From positions 44,959 through 108,958 of the forward strand of contig NZ_JAGGPS010000014.1 of NCBI RefSeq assembly GCF_018613725.1: a DNA stretch of 64,000 nucleotides, in the 5' to 3' direction. Below, piece by piece: positions 30,812 to 39,321 of the stretch (position 1 is the stretch's first letter; each line of letters begins with the position of its first letter). The notes below the pieces were generated by a model that searched no databases, was not told where the DNA came from, and saw only the letters and a program-made list of their open reading frames with translations. The position numbers were made by a program, and so were the translations under genes. The stretch is from Hymenobacter sp. ISL-91 (lineage in GTDB: Bacteria; Bacteroidota; Bacteroidia; Cytophagales; Hymenobacteraceae).

Positions 30812-31912
30812 ATGCCCCAACTCCTCGACCTGATGCGCGTGCTCGAAGCCGCCGCCCCGCTGGCTTACCAGGAAAGCTACGACAACGCCGGCCTGCAGTG
30901 CGGCGACCCGCAAATGGAAATCCGGGGCGTGCTCATCACCCTCGACTGCACCCCGGCCGTGGTCGACGAGGCTGTTCGGCGCGGCTGCAACGTGGTGGTG
31001 GCCCACCATCCGCTCATTTTCAAGCCCCTCAAGCGCCTGACCGGGGCCAACGAGGTGGAGCAGACCCTGCTCAAGGCCATCAAAAACGAGGTGGCCCTGT
31101 ACGCCGCCCACACCAACCTCGACAATGTAGCCCACGGCGTCAACCGCAAGCTGGCCGACAAGTTGGGCCTGCAGAGTGGCCGCATCCTCGACCCCAAACC
31201 CGGGTTGCTGGCCAAGCTGATAACCTACGTGCCGGCCACGCACACCCCGGCCGTGCTGGCGGCCCTGTACGCGGCCGGCGCGGGGCAGATAGGGCAGTAC
31301 TCCGGGTGCAGCTTTCGCTCCGAGGGCACGTTTACGTTCACGCCCGGCGTGGGCACCACCCCCTTTCTGGGTACGCCCGGCCAGCCCCATACCGGCCCCG
31401 AGGAGCGCGTGGAAGTGCTGCTGCCGCTGCACCGGCAACGGCCGGCGCTGGCGGCGCTGCGCGCGGCGCACCCGTACGAGGAAGTGGCCTACGAGTTGAT
31501 AAAGCTCGAAAACACCCACCAAGACGTCGGTTCTGGCTTTGTGGGCGAGCTGCCCGAGGCGCTGAGCCCCGCCGAGTTTCGGCAGCGGCTGCGCGCGGCG
31601 CTGGGCGTGCCGGTAGTGAAGTACACCGACTTCGAACGACCCATTAAAAAAGTGGCCATCTGCGGCGGTTCGGGCGCTTTTCTCATTGGCAAGGCCCGCG
31701 GCGCCGGGGCCGACGCTTATGTGACCGGCGACCTGAAATACCACGAGTACTTCGGGGCCGAGGGCCGGCTGATGCTTTGCGACGTGGGCCATTTTGAGAG
31801 CGAGCAGTTTACGGGCGAACTGTTCCAGGATTTGCTTGCCGCGAACTTTGGAAGTACTTTTGCGGTCTTAATCGCACAGACCCTCACCAACCCCGTCCGA
31901 TATGATTTCTAA
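30812..31912 (+). CDS. Nif3-like dinuclear metal-centre protein
   Basis: 366 residues, the long form of the NIF3/YbgI (GTP cyclohydrolase 1 type 2) family, which assembles as a hexamer. Metal-binding motifs: VVVAHHPLIFKPLKRLTG near residue 65, YAAHTNLDNVAHGVNRKLAD, and the C-terminal CDVGHFESEQF. A central insert of about 110 residues (FTPGVGTTPFLGTPGQPHTG and beyond) is the PII-like domain of the long form. The biochemical role is uncertain. It overlaps the zinc-ribbon gene by 11 bases, a pairing common in Bacteroidota that implies co-expression. Confidence 0.93.
   Translation: MPQLLDLMRVLEAAAPLAYQESYDNAGLQCGDPQMEIRGVLITLDCTPAVVDEAVRRGCNVVVAHHPLIFKPLKRLTGANEVEQTLLKAIKNEVALYAAHTNLDNVAHGVNRKLADKLGLQSGRILDPKPGLLAKLITYVPATHTPAVLAALYAAGAGQIGQYSGCSFRSEGTFTFTPGVGTTPFLGTPGQPHTGPEERVEVLLPLHRQRPALAALRAAHPYEEVAYELIKLENTHQDVGSGFVGELPEALSPAEFRQRLRAALGVPVVKYTDFERPIKKVAICGGSGAFLIGKARGAGADAYVTGDLKYHEYFGAEGRLMLCDVGHFESEQFTGELFQDLLAANFGSTFAVLIAQTLTNPVRYDF
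31855..31862 (+). promoter_or_regulatory. Internal -7 element (TACTTTTG) before the zinc-ribbon gene
   Basis: TACTTTTG lies inside the 3' end of the Nif3-like gene, 39 bases before ATG 31902, so the downstream gene may also have its own transcript. Confidence 0.4.
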
Positions 31913-32654
31913 CCCAGCCGCCGCGGAAGTTACCGTTGCCAGCAAACTGGAAGCCCTGTTGCACCTGCAGCAAATTGACTCGCAACTGGACGAAATTCGG
32001 CGCGTACGCGGCGACTTGCCCGAGGAAGTGCAGGACCTGGAGGACGAAATTGCCGGCTACGAAGTGCGCGTAGGCAAGTTCGACGAAGAAATTGCCGGCC
32101 TCAACGACCAGATCAAGCAGCGCAAGCAGGCCATCAAGGATGCCGACGGCTTGATTAAGCGCTACGAGGAGCAGCAGCAGAACGTGCGCAACAACCGCGA
32201 ATACGAGGCGGTGGCCAAGGAAATCGAGTTGCAGAAGCTGGAAATCCAGATTGCCGAGAAGAAAATCAAAGAAGCCCAGTACCAGACGGAGCAGAAAAAC
32301 AACGACATCAGCGGCACCAAGCAGCGCCTGATCGAGCGTAAGAAAGACCTCGACAACAAGAAGGGCGAGCTGGAAACCATCGTGGGCGAGAGTGAGGCCG
32401 ACGAGAAGAAGCTCATGGACCAGCGCAACAAAGCCGTAAAGCCCATCGAGGACCGCCTGCTGACCGCCTACACCCGCATCCGTGGCAACGTGCGCAACGG
32501 CCTGGCCGTGGTAGAGGTGAAGCGCGACGCCTGTGGCGGCTGCTTCAACACTGTGCCCCCGCAGCGTCAGGCCGATATCATCTCGCACAAAAAAATCATC
32601 GTGTGCGAGCACTGCGGCCGCATTTTCGCCGACGTGGAGGCCCGGGGCGAGTAA
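31902..32654 (+). CDS. C4-type zinc-ribbon coiled-coil protein
   Basis: 250 residues. Nearly all of the first 190 residues form a long antiparallel coiled coil rich in Glu, Lys and Gln (starting SKLEALLHLQQIDSQLDEIR). The C-terminus is a zinc ribbon with two CxxC knuckles, DACGGCFNTVPPQ and IVCEHCGRIF. This is the family annotated as C4-type zinc-ribbon (zf-RING_7), proposed to bind nucleic acid. Start ATG 31902 overlaps the Nif3-like gene by 11 bases, so translational coupling is likely. Confidence 0.93.
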   Translation: MISNPAAAEVTVASKLEALLHLQQIDSQLDEIRRVRGDLPEEVQDLEDEIAGYEVRVGKFDEEIAGLNDQIKQRKQAIKDADGLIKRYEEQQQNVRNNREYEAVAKEIELQKLEIQIAEKKIKEAQYQTEQKNNDISGTKQRLIERKKDLDNKKGELETIVGESEADEKKLMDQRNKAVKPIEDRLLTAYTRIRGNVRNGLAVVEVKRDACGGCFNTVPPQRQADIISHKKIIVCEHCGRIFADVEARGE

Positions 32655-32714
32655 TCATCTTATGCTTTAGCTTTGAAGAACGGCCTCTTTCCGGGGCCGT
32701 TCTTTTTTTGTTCT

Positions 32715-34217
32715 ATGGAATTTCCCGCCGAGGTGCGCCGAGGGTTTCGCAGAGGTGCGCTGAGAGCGTGCTGGCTGGTAGCACTTTGTGTTGTGAGCCT
32801 CTGCGAAACCCTCTGCGCGCCTCTGCGGGAACCTGCTACCGAACTAACTACTGCCCAAACCCGCGCCTACGCTGAGGTGCTGAACATGCGCCCCGCCGCC
32901 ACTCGTACCCTCCTGGGCACCGGAACCGATGCCGGCACGCTGCTGGTGCAGGACTGCCTGAGTATCACGGAGCTGCTCGTCAGCCAGGATGCCGCCCGCT
33001 TCGAAAGCACCGTGGCCGGCCAGGATGCGCGGCTGGAGCAGCTGGAGCAGCAAACCGGCCCGCTGGCCGAGTATGCGGCGGCCGAAATCCGGCTGCACCA
33101 AGCGGCCGCGCAGGTGGTGTTTGGGCAGGAGGTGCGCGGGGCCTGGAGCCTGCGCCAGAGCTACGGGGCCATGCAGCGCGTAACCGAACGCTACCCCAAC
33201 TTTCTGCCGGCCCGCAAAACACTCGGCATGCTGCAGTTTTTCATCGGCTCGCTGCCCGAGGGCTACCGGTGGTTTCTGCGGCTGCTGGGTTTGCCGGGCT
33301 CGGTAAATGAGGGCCTGGCCAACCTGCGCCGGGCCGCCAGCCAGCCCAACGACTTCCAGCTCGAAGCCCGGCTGGTGTTGGCTTTGCTCGAAGAAACCTA
33401 CTACAAGAAGCCCGCCGCAACACTGGCTCTGATGGAGCGCCTGCGCCAGCAACAACCCGAAAATCAACTGGTCGCGTTTCTGCTTGTCAGCCAGCTGAAA
33501 AAACAGCACCGTACCGGCGAGGCGCTGGCCGCCTACCGCGCCCGCCCCGCTGGCCCGGCCTACCTGCCGCTGCCCTACCTGCACCACCTGGCCGCCGATT
33601 TGCTGCTCTACCAGGGCCAGTACCCGGCTGCGCGACGCGAAAACGAGCTATTTCTGCAGCAGTACCGGGGCCGGCACTACCTCAAGGATGCCTACTTCAA
33701 GCTGTACCTGGCCTGCTGGCTGGGGGGCGATGCACCGGCCGCCGCCCGCTACCGTGCCCGCATTGGCGCGGCGGGCCGCAAAGTGCTCGAAGAGGACAAC
33801 TACGCCCAGCGCTTCTTCGACGACCCGCAGCCACTCGATGCTACCCTCACCCGCGCCCGCCTGCAGATTGACGGTGGCTACTACCGCCCGGCTCTGGCCA
33901 CGCTGGCCACGTTCCGGGCCACCGCCGCTACGCCCCTGCGCAACCAGTTGGAACACCTGTACCGCCGCGCCCGGGCCCTGCACCTGCTCGGCCAGCCCGA
34001 CTCAGCCCGCGTGCTTTACGCCCAAACCATTGCCCGCGCCGGCCTCGCGCCCTACTATTACGCGCCGCAGTCGGCGTTGCAGCTGGGCTACCTGTACCAG
34101 CTGGCGGGCCAGTCGAATACGGCCAAAACCTACTTTCAGAAGGCTCTGAGCTACCCCAAACACGAATACAAGAACAGCACCGACACCAAGGCCAAGCTGG
34201 CGCTGGCCGAGCTGTAA
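32715..34217 (+). CDS. Exported tetratricopeptide-repeat protein
   Basis: About 500 residues if started at ATG 32715. Helical TPR-like pairs fill residues 60-500, for example LRQSYGAMQRVTERYPNFLP, GEALAAYRARPAGPAYLPLP, YPAARRENELFLQQYRG and LYQLAGQSNTAKTYFQKALS. The family is common in Bacteroidota; a role in envelope complexes is inferred. The N-terminus is odd: the apparent signal peptide (RRGALRACWLVALCVVSLC) is encoded by the palindromic repeat 32726-32827. The last 28 bases of the gene lie in the left arm of another palindrome. If the repeat-coded leader is not used, the next Met is residue 58 of this frame and the protein would stay in the cytoplasm. Confidence 0.82.
   Translation: MEFPAEVRRGFRRGALRACWLVALCVVSLCETLCAPLREPATELTTAQTRAYAEVLNMRPAATRTLLGTGTDAGTLLVQDCLSITELLVSQDAARFESTVAGQDARLEQLEQQTGPLAEYAAAEIRLHQAAAQVVFGQEVRGAWSLRQSYGAMQRVTERYPNFLPARKTLGMLQFFIGSLPEGYRWFLRLLGLPGSVNEGLANLRRAASQPNDFQLEARLVLALLEETYYKKPAATLALMERLRQQQPENQLVAFLLVSQLKKQHRTGEALAAYRARPAGPAYLPLPYLHHLAADLLLYQGQYPAARRENELFLQQYRGRHYLKDAYFKLYLACWLGGDAPAAARYRARIGAAGRKVLEEDNYAQRFFDDPQPLDATLTRARLQIDGGYYRPALATLATFRATAATPLRNQLEHLYRRARALHLLGQPDSARVLYAQTIARAGLAPYYYAPQSALQLGYLYQLAGQSNTAKTYFQKALSYPKHEYKNSTDTKAKLALAEL
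32726..32827. repeat. 7-base-unit inverted repeat (CTCTGCG) inside the TPR gene start
   Basis: 30-bp arms 32726-32755 and 32798-32827 match at 27 of 30 positions. The right arm contains three CTCTGCG units. The element begins 11 bases after ATG 32715 and encodes the signal-peptide-like leader. Confidence 0.87.
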
Positions 34218-34326
34218 CGCGAACTTTGCAGTTCGCGGAGTCGAACGGGTTGCTGGCCTGGCAACTACCGTTCGACTCCGCGAACTACAAAGTTCGCGTT
34301 ACAGCTCGGCCAGCGCCAGCTTGGCC
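34190..34326. repeat. 137-bp near-perfect palindrome containing an inverted copy of a gene 3' end
   Basis: 59-bp arms 34190-34248 and 34268-34326 match at 58 of 59 bases, around a 19-base loop that itself contains GTTGC...GCAAC. The first 28 bases of the left arm are the last codons and stop (TAA 34215-34217) of the TPR gene, so 34299-34326 is an inverted copy of coding sequence. The rest has the core GTAACGCGAACTTTG. It may also act as a strong terminator ahead of pabB. Confidence 0.95.
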
Positions 34327-34359
34327 ACTCCATTCTGCCACTTCCCCTGGCCCAAGCCG

Positions 34360-34367
34360 TACTTTTG
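34360..34367 (+). promoter_or_regulatory. -7 element (TACTTTTG) directly before pabB
   Basis: A perfect TAnnTTTG match four bases before GTG 34372; the transcript would start at or very near the start codon. Confidence 0.55.
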
Positions 34368-34371
34368 CTTT

Positions 34372-35649
34372 GTGCTGACCGTTCCGCTCACCCAACTGCC
34401 CGCCGATTTCCGCGCCCGCGCCCTGCGCTGGGCGGCCGGTTTCGTGCATTGTGCCTACTACGAACCCAATGACCTGCCCTACCCAAGCGGGCCGTTTCGG
34501 CGGGTGCTGGCCGTGGCCGCGGCGGCGCCGGATGCCCCGGGCAACCTGGGTGAGTTGGAGGCCTGGCTGGCCGACGGCGCCGACAGCGTGGCGCCGGCCT
34601 GCGGATTTATCAGCTATGAAGTAAAGGATGAGCTGGAAGACCTTAGCAGCGCCAACTACAGTAAACTGGCATGGCCAAATCTGCACTTTTTCAGGCCCCA
34701 TACCTGGCTGACCTGGGAAGGCAACCAGCTAAAAATCCACGGCGAAACGGCGGGTGTACTGGCGGCTATTACGGCCACGCTCCTACCCCAGGTGCCCCCC
34801 CCAGCCGTAACAGCCGTTACGCCTCGCATGCCGCAAGCCGACTACCTGCGCGCTGTAGATGCGGTGCGCGAGGATATTCTCAACGGCGAGGTGTACGAGC
34901 TGAACTTATGCCAGGAGTTCACGGCCGACAACGTGCGTCTGGACCCGGTTGATGTGTTCGAGCGCCTGAACGCCGCTTCGCCCGCACCCTTTGCGGGCTT
35001 TGTGCGACACGAAAATCACTTCCTGCTCTGCGCCTCGCCCGAGCGGTTCGTGCGCCGCACTGGGCCTGTACTGCTTTCCCAGCCCATTAAGGGCACCATT
35101 GCCCGCGGAGCCACGGCCGCGGAGGACGCGCAGCAGCGCCACACCCTGCTGCACGACGAGAAGGAGCGCGCTGAAAACCTGATGATTGTGGATCTGGTGC
35201 GCAACGACCTGGCCCGGGTAGCCCAGACCGGCACCGTGCAGGTGCCCGAGTTGTTCGGCCTGTACCCCTTCCGCCACGTCTGGCAGATGATTTCCAGCGT
35301 AACCGCCCGCCTGCGCCCCGGTCTGGATGTGGTAGACGTGCTGCGGGCTGCCTTCCCGATGGGCTCGATGACCGGGGCGCCAAAAATCAGGGCCATGCAG
35401 CTCATCGAGCACTACGAGCGCCGCCGCCGGGGCCTCTACAGCGGCTCGTTGGGCCTCATCTGGCCCAACGGCGACTTCGACTTCAACGTCGTCATCCGCA
35501 GCCTGCAGTATCGCCAGGACACCGGCCACCTGAGCTTCCAGGTCGGCTCGGCCATCACCTACGACTCGGTGCCCGAGCGCGAGTACGCCGAGTGCCTGCT
35601 CAAAGCCCGCGCCATGCTGGAAGTTCTGGGAGCAGTGGTGAGTGAGTGA
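34372..35649 (+). CDS. pabB: Aminodeoxychorismate synthase component I / chorismate-binding enzyme
   Basis: Chorismate-utilising enzyme of about 425 residues that makes 4-amino-4-deoxychorismate for folate with a glutamine-amidotransferase partner. I chose GTG 34372 because the longer frame starts in the palindrome. Motifs: DILNGEVYELNLCQEFTADN (PabB rather than TrpE-like), CASPERFVRRTGPVLLSQPI, the catalytic PIKGTIARGAT with Lys, ENLMIVDLVRNDLARVAQTG, FPMGSMTGAPKIRAMQLIEH, and YSGSLGLIWPNGDFDFNVVI. The PIKGT motif points to PabB chemistry. The partner pabA and pabC are not adjacent. Confidence 0.93.
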   Translation: MLTVPLTQLPADFRARALRWAAGFVHCAYYEPNDLPYPSGPFRRVLAVAAAAPDAPGNLGELEAWLADGADSVAPACGFISYEVKDELEDLSSANYSKLAWPNLHFFRPHTWLTWEGNQLKIHGETAGVLAAITATLLPQVPPPAVTAVTPRMPQADYLRAVDAVREDILNGEVYELNLCQEFTADNVRLDPVDVFERLNAASPAPFAGFVRHENHFLLCASPERFVRRTGPVLLSQPIKGTIARGATAAEDAQQRHTLLHDEKERAENLMIVDLVRNDLARVAQTGTVQVPELFGLYPFRHVWQMISSVTARLRPGLDVVDVLRAAFPMGSMTGAPKIRAMQLIEHYERRRRGLYSGSLGLIWPNGDFDFNVVIRSLQYRQDTGHLSFQVGSAITYDSVPEREYAECLLKARAMLEVLGAVVSE

Positions 35650-35655
35650 ATGAAA

Positions 35656-35806
35656 CGTCATTGCGAGCGGAGCGAAGCAATCTGGGCGAGCAAGGTGTTA
35701 CGCGCTGTGAAGCGTAAAGCCCTAAATATGCCCAAATCAGGGATTTATGGTAACTAGGGCTTCGTCTTTTGCCTGCCTGGATTGCTTCGCTCCGCTCGCA
35801 ATGACG
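35656..35806. repeat. CGTCATTGCGAGCGGAGCG palindrome
   Basis: Perfect 27-bp arms 35656-35682 and 35780-35806 with a 97-base spacer between pabB and miaB. It is related in its ends to the palindromes at 56351-56451 and 2183-2221. Confidence 0.9.
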
Positions 35807-35888
35807 CGCTGCAGACCGTTCACCAAATCATTAAATCACCAAACCACTTCTCCCCTGCCATTCTGTCATTTTTCACCCCGAAAACCGC

Positions 35889-35896
35889 TACCTTTG
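35889..35896 (+). promoter_or_regulatory. -7 element (TACCTTTG) before miaB
   Basis: Matches TAnnTTTG and lies 14 bases before GTG 35911 and 47 bases before ATG 35944. Confidence 0.5.
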
Positions 35897-35910
35897 CCGT
35901 TCCCTGAACT

Positions 35911-37404
35911 GTGAAGCTGCTGCCGCTAACCGGCATTTTTCTGATGGCCCAACCCCTGATTACCCTCGATTTTCTCGACACGCCCACCCTGCCTGCGCCC
36001 AGCGTGGACGCCGTTACGCACGCCGACACGCCTTCGGGCGAGGTGCGCGTGAACCCGGCCACTCGCACCGGCCGCTCGCGCAAACTCTACCTGGAGAGCT
36101 ACGGCTGCCAGATGAACTTCTCCGACTCCGAAATCGTGTCGAGCATCCTGTTTGATGAGGGCTTCGACACCACCGACTCGCTCGACCAGGCCGATTTGGT
36201 GCTGCTCAACACCTGCTCCATCCGCGAGAAGGCCGAGCAGACCGTGCGTATGCGCCTTTCCCAAATCAACAGCTACAAAAAGCGCCGCCCCGGCATGCTG
36301 GTGGGCGTACTTGGCTGCATGGCCGAGCGCCTGAAAAGCAAGTTTCTGGAGGAAGAAAAGCTCGTCGACCTCGTGGTGGGTCCCGACGCCTACCGCGACC
36401 TGCCCCAGCTTATTTCCCAGGTGGATGGCGGCCAGAAGGCGGTGAACGTGCTGCTGAGCCGCGAGGAAACCTACGCCGACATCACGCCGGTGCGCCTCAA
36501 CTCCAACGGCATCACGGCCTTCATCAGCATCATGCGCGGCTGCGACAATATGTGCTCGTTCTGCGTGGTGCCCTTCACGCGGGGCCGCGAGCGGAGCCGC
36601 GACGCCCACAGCATCGTGCGCGAGGCGCAAGAGTTGGTGGCGGCCGGCTACAAGGAAGTGACGCTGCTGGGTCAGAATGTAGATTCCTACAAGTGGGCTT
36701 CGGCAGACGGCACCGAGCAGGTGAACTTTGCCCAACTGCTGGAGCAGGTGGCGCTGGTGAGCCCGGCGCTACGGGTGCGCTTCTCCACCTCGCATCCCAA
36801 AGACATCACCGACGAGGTGCTGCACACCATGGCCCGGCACGAGAACATCTGCAAATACATCCATCTGCCGGCCCAGAGCGGTAACTCGCGGGTGCTGGCC
36901 CTGATGAACCGCACCTACGACCGGCCCTGGTACGAGGAGCGCGTGCAGGCCATCCGCCGCATCCTGGGCGACGACTGCGCCATCAGCACCGACATGATTT
37001 CGGGCTTCTGCTCCGAAACTGAGGAAGAACACCAGGACACGCTCAGCCTGATGGAATTGGTGCGCTACGACATGGCCTTCATGTTCTTCTACTCGGAGCG
37101 CCCCGGCACGCTGGCCGCCCGCAAGCTCGCCGACGACGTGCCGCTGGAAGTGAAAAAGCGCCGCCTGGCCGAAGTAATTGCCCGCCAAAAGGAGCACAGC
37201 CGCCAGCGAAACGCCCGCGCCGTGGGCCAGGTGCACCGCGTGCTGGCCGAGAACTTCTCCAAACGCAGCGACGAGCACCTAAGCGGCCGCAACAGCCAGA
37301 ATCAGGTCATCATCTTCCCCAAAAAGCACTACCAGAAGGGCGACTACGTTGACGTGCTGGTAAATGAATCGACGACCAATACTTTACTGGGCGAAGCGGT
37401 TTGA
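35911..37404 (+). CDS. miaB: tRNA-2-methylthio-N6-dimethylallyladenosine synthase MiaB
   Basis: Radical-SAM methylthiotransferase that adds the 2-methylthio group to i6A37 of UNN-decoding tRNAs. 497 residues from GTG 35911, or 486 from ATG 35944 ([14 protein letters not shown]). Motifs: [20 protein letters not shown] (GCQMN of MiaB), [29 protein letters not shown], the radical-SAM cluster [20 protein letters not shown] (CxxxCxxC), the [20 protein letters not shown] core, and a C-terminal TRAM domain ending [20 protein letters not shown]. In Bacteroidota it usually precedes the sigma54 activator and lptE, as here. Confidence 0.96.
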   Translation: MKLLPLTGIFLMAQPLITLDFLDTPTLPAPSVDAVTHADTPSGEVRVNPATRTGRSRKLYLESYGCQMNFSDSEIVSSILFDEGFDTTDSLDQADLVLLNTCSIREKAEQTVRMRLSQINSYKKRRPGMLVGVLGCMAERLKSKFLEEEKLVDLVVGPDAYRDLPQLISQVDGGQKAVNVLLSREETYADITPVRLNSNGITAFISIMRGCDNMCSFCVVPFTRGRERSRDAHSIVREAQELVAAGYKEVTLLGQNVDSYKWASADGTEQVNFAQLLEQVALVSPALRVRFSTSHPKDITDEVLHTMARHENICKYIHLPAQSGNSRVLALMNRTYDRPWYEERVQAIRRILGDDCAISTDMISGFCSETEEEHQDTLSLMELVRYDMAFMFFYSERPGTLAARKLADDVPLEVKKRRLAEVIARQKEHSRQRNARAVGQVHRVLAENFSKRSDEHLSGRNSQNQVIIFPKKHYQKGDYVDVLVNESTTNTLLGEAV

Positions 37405-37498
37405 TGGTGGTTTTTGAAGAGCAAGTTATTTATTTGATGCACTGACCTTTAGGTTTAATCACATTGCTTCACAACCCTTTCACATCATATTCTTTTAG

Positions 37499-37855
37499 AT
37501 GGAAGTATCGCCCGGAGTTGGTATTCTGATATGGCAAATTATCTGCCTGCTGGTGATAGGAACCGTTGGTTTTTTAGTGGTTCGTCTCTTAGTAGTCAAT
37601 AATTTCCCTCGTAAGGCCCTCCCTGCCAGTAGCTCTTGGGTAAGCCTTCCTGCCTATCCAATCAGCATTTTTTGGCACGCAGAGGACGCTCGGTTTATCG
37701 CGGAGGTGCCCGACTTGCCCGGCTGCGTAGCCGATGGTACCACGCAGGTCGAGGCCTTAAACAATGCAGCGGCCGTAACTGCGCAATGGCTGGAAACAGC
37801 CCGCGAGTTGGGCCGACCCATTCCGGCCCCGAGCCCGCGTTTGCGCTACGCCTGA
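37499..37855 (+). CDS. Single-pass membrane protein with HicB-like domain
   Basis: 118 residues. One membrane helix (GILIWQIICLLVIGTVGFLVVRLLV cut here: ILIWQIICLLVIGTVGFLVV, residues about 10-30) precedes a HicB/UPF0150-type partial RNase-H fold: YPISIFWHAEDARFIAEVPD, LPGCVADGTTQVEALNNAAA and AQWLETARELGRPIPAP. HicB normally neutralises the small HicA RNase; no HicA gene is adjacent, and HicB antitoxins are normally cytoplasmic. It sits between miaB and the sigma54 activator, whose order is otherwise typical. It may be a repurposed solitary HicB domain or a chance fusion to a small membrane-protein gene. Confidence 0.75.
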   Translation: MEVSPGVGILIWQIICLLVIGTVGFLVVRLLVVNNFPRKALPASSSWVSLPAYPISIFWHAEDARFIAEVPDLPGCVADGTTQVEALNNAAAVTAQWLETARELGRPIPAPSPRLRYA

Positions 37856-37901
37856 AATAAAACGCGCCGTTCTTCGTCTTCCTTCCGAAAGCACTTCCAT
37901 C

Positions 37902-39227
37902 TTGACACCTTCAGAGATTCAATCCATCAAGCAGCGCTTCGGCATTATCGGCAACGCGCCTTCGCTCAACTATGCCATTCAGGTGGCGGCGCAGGTGGCC
38001 CCGACCGATATGACGGTGCTGATAACGGGCGAAAGCGGCTCCGGCAAGGAGTCGTTTTCCAAGATTATCCACGCCCTGTCGCCCCGCAAGCACGGGCAGT
38101 TCATCGCCATCAACTGCGGCGCCATTCCCGAGGGCACGATTGATTCGGAACTGTTTGGCCACGAGAAGGGCTCGTTTACCGGGGCCCAGGAGGCGCGCAA
38201 GGGCTACTTTGAGGTCACCAACGGCGGCACCATTTTCCTCGACGAGATTGGCGAGATGCCGCTGGGCACCCAGGCCCGGCTGCTGCGGGTGCTCGAAAAC
38301 GGCGAGTTCATTCGCGTGGGCTCCAGCAAGGTGCAGAAGACCGATGTGCGCGTGGTAGCCGCCACCAACGTGAACCTGCTCGACGCCGTGCGCGAAGGCC
38401 GCTTCCGCGAAGACCTGTACTACCGCCTCAACACGGTGCCAATTACGGTTCCACCCTTGCGTGAACGAGGCGATGATATCTACTTACTGTTTAGAAAGTT
38501 TGCTACCGATTTTTCTGACCGTTACCGCGTCAAGCCCATCAGCCTGACGCCCGAGGCGGTGCAGGAGTTACAGCGGTTCCGGTTTCCCGGCAACATCCGC
38601 CAGCTCAAGAACGTGGCCGAGCAGATGTCGGTGCTGGAGACGGACCGGGAGGTGGACGCCCGCCGCCTGCGCCAGTACCTGCCCGCCGACCAGGCCAGCC
38701 GCCTGCCCATGCTGGTGCACGCCGCCGGCACCGGCGCCACCGACGGGGCCGGCAACAGCTACTCGGAGCGCGACCTGCTTTATAAGGTGCTCTTCGATAT
38801 GCGCCGCGACATGACCGACCTGAAAAAGCTGGTGCTGGAGCTGGCCACCGGCCAGCGCCCCCACGAAACCCAGGAGTTGCTGCGCCAGAACAGCCACCTG
38901 TTCAGCACCACGGCCGTTGCGCCCTACGAGGGCCCGGGCAGCCGCCCCCTGCGGCCCGAAGGCGGCAGCAACGAATACATCATCAGCTCGCGCGAGCTAA
39001 GCGACGACGATGACGCCGACTACGAGGAGGAGGAAGTGCAACGGGTAGAGGACATCCCGCACGAAACGGAGGAGGAAACGCTGAGTCTAGAGGCCAAGGA
39101 GAAGGAAATGATTATCAAGGCCCTCAAAAAGCACCACAACAAGCGTAAGTACGCCGCCCACGACCTCGGCATTTCCGAGCGCACCCTCTACCGCAAACTC
39201 AAACAGTATGATCTGGAACAAGCATGA
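37902..39227 (+). CDS. Sigma54-interacting transcriptional activator without receiver domain
   Basis: 441 residues starting at TTG 37902. The AAA+ sigma54-activator domain comes first: Walker A GESGSGKE, HEKGSFTGAQEARKGYFEVT (GAFTGA loop as GSFTGA), Walker B GGTIFLDEIGEMPLGTQARL, RFREDLYYRLNTVPITVPPL and the sensor region FPGNIRQLKNVAEQM. A linker with an Asp/Glu-rich stretch leads to the C-terminal Fis-type helix-turn-helix, AAHDLGISERTLYRKLKQYD. There is no N-terminal response-regulator or GAF domain, so activity is likely set by expression or a partner. It is the conserved gene upstream of lptE in this phylum. Confidence 0.93.
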   Translation: MTPSEIQSIKQRFGIIGNAPSLNYAIQVAAQVAPTDMTVLITGESGSGKESFSKIIHALSPRKHGQFIAINCGAIPEGTIDSELFGHEKGSFTGAQEARKGYFEVTNGGTIFLDEIGEMPLGTQARLLRVLENGEFIRVGSSKVQKTDVRVVAATNVNLLDAVREGRFREDLYYRLNTVPITVPPLRERGDDIYLLFRKFATDFSDRYRVKPISLTPEAVQELQRFRFPGNIRQLKNVAEQMSVLETDREVDARRLRQYLPADQASRLPMLVHAAGTGATDGAGNSYSERDLLYKVLFDMRRDMTDLKKLVLELATGQRPHETQELLRQNSHLFSTTAVAPYEGPGSRPLRPEGGSNEYIISSRELSDDDDADYEEEEVQRVEDIPHETEEETLSLEAKEKEMIIKALKKHHNKRKYAAHDLGISERTLYRKLKQYDLEQA

Positions 39228-39230
39228 ACA

Positions 39231-39317
39231 AGCTGCAAGCCGCAAGCTGCAAGCTGCAAGCTATCAATCGCCAGCCCGTCTAAAAAGCTTGCAGCTTGCA
39301 GCTTGCGGCTTGCAGCT
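39231..39317. repeat. 7-base-unit inverted repeat (GCAAGCT)n between the activator and lptE
   Basis: Perfect 32-bp arms 39231-39262 and 39286-39317 made of GCAAGCT/GCAAGCC units. The left arm starts four bases after the activator's stop and the right arm ends five bases before lptE ATG 39322. A further partial unit (GGCTTGTGGCTTGCAGC) follows inside lptE and helps encode its signal peptide. Confidence 0.93.
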
Positions 39318-39321
39318 ACTA

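Noticed and set aside
34321..34371. Upstream extension of pabB into the palindrome
   Set aside because: The -7 element at 34360-34367 lies after the upstream TTG, and the added residues are translated repeat; GTG 34372 is preferred.
39208..39321. Upstream extension of lptE (QAASRKLQAAS-type residues)
   Set aside because: It is only translated GCAAGCT repeat, and would bury the lipoprotein signal 38 residues inside.
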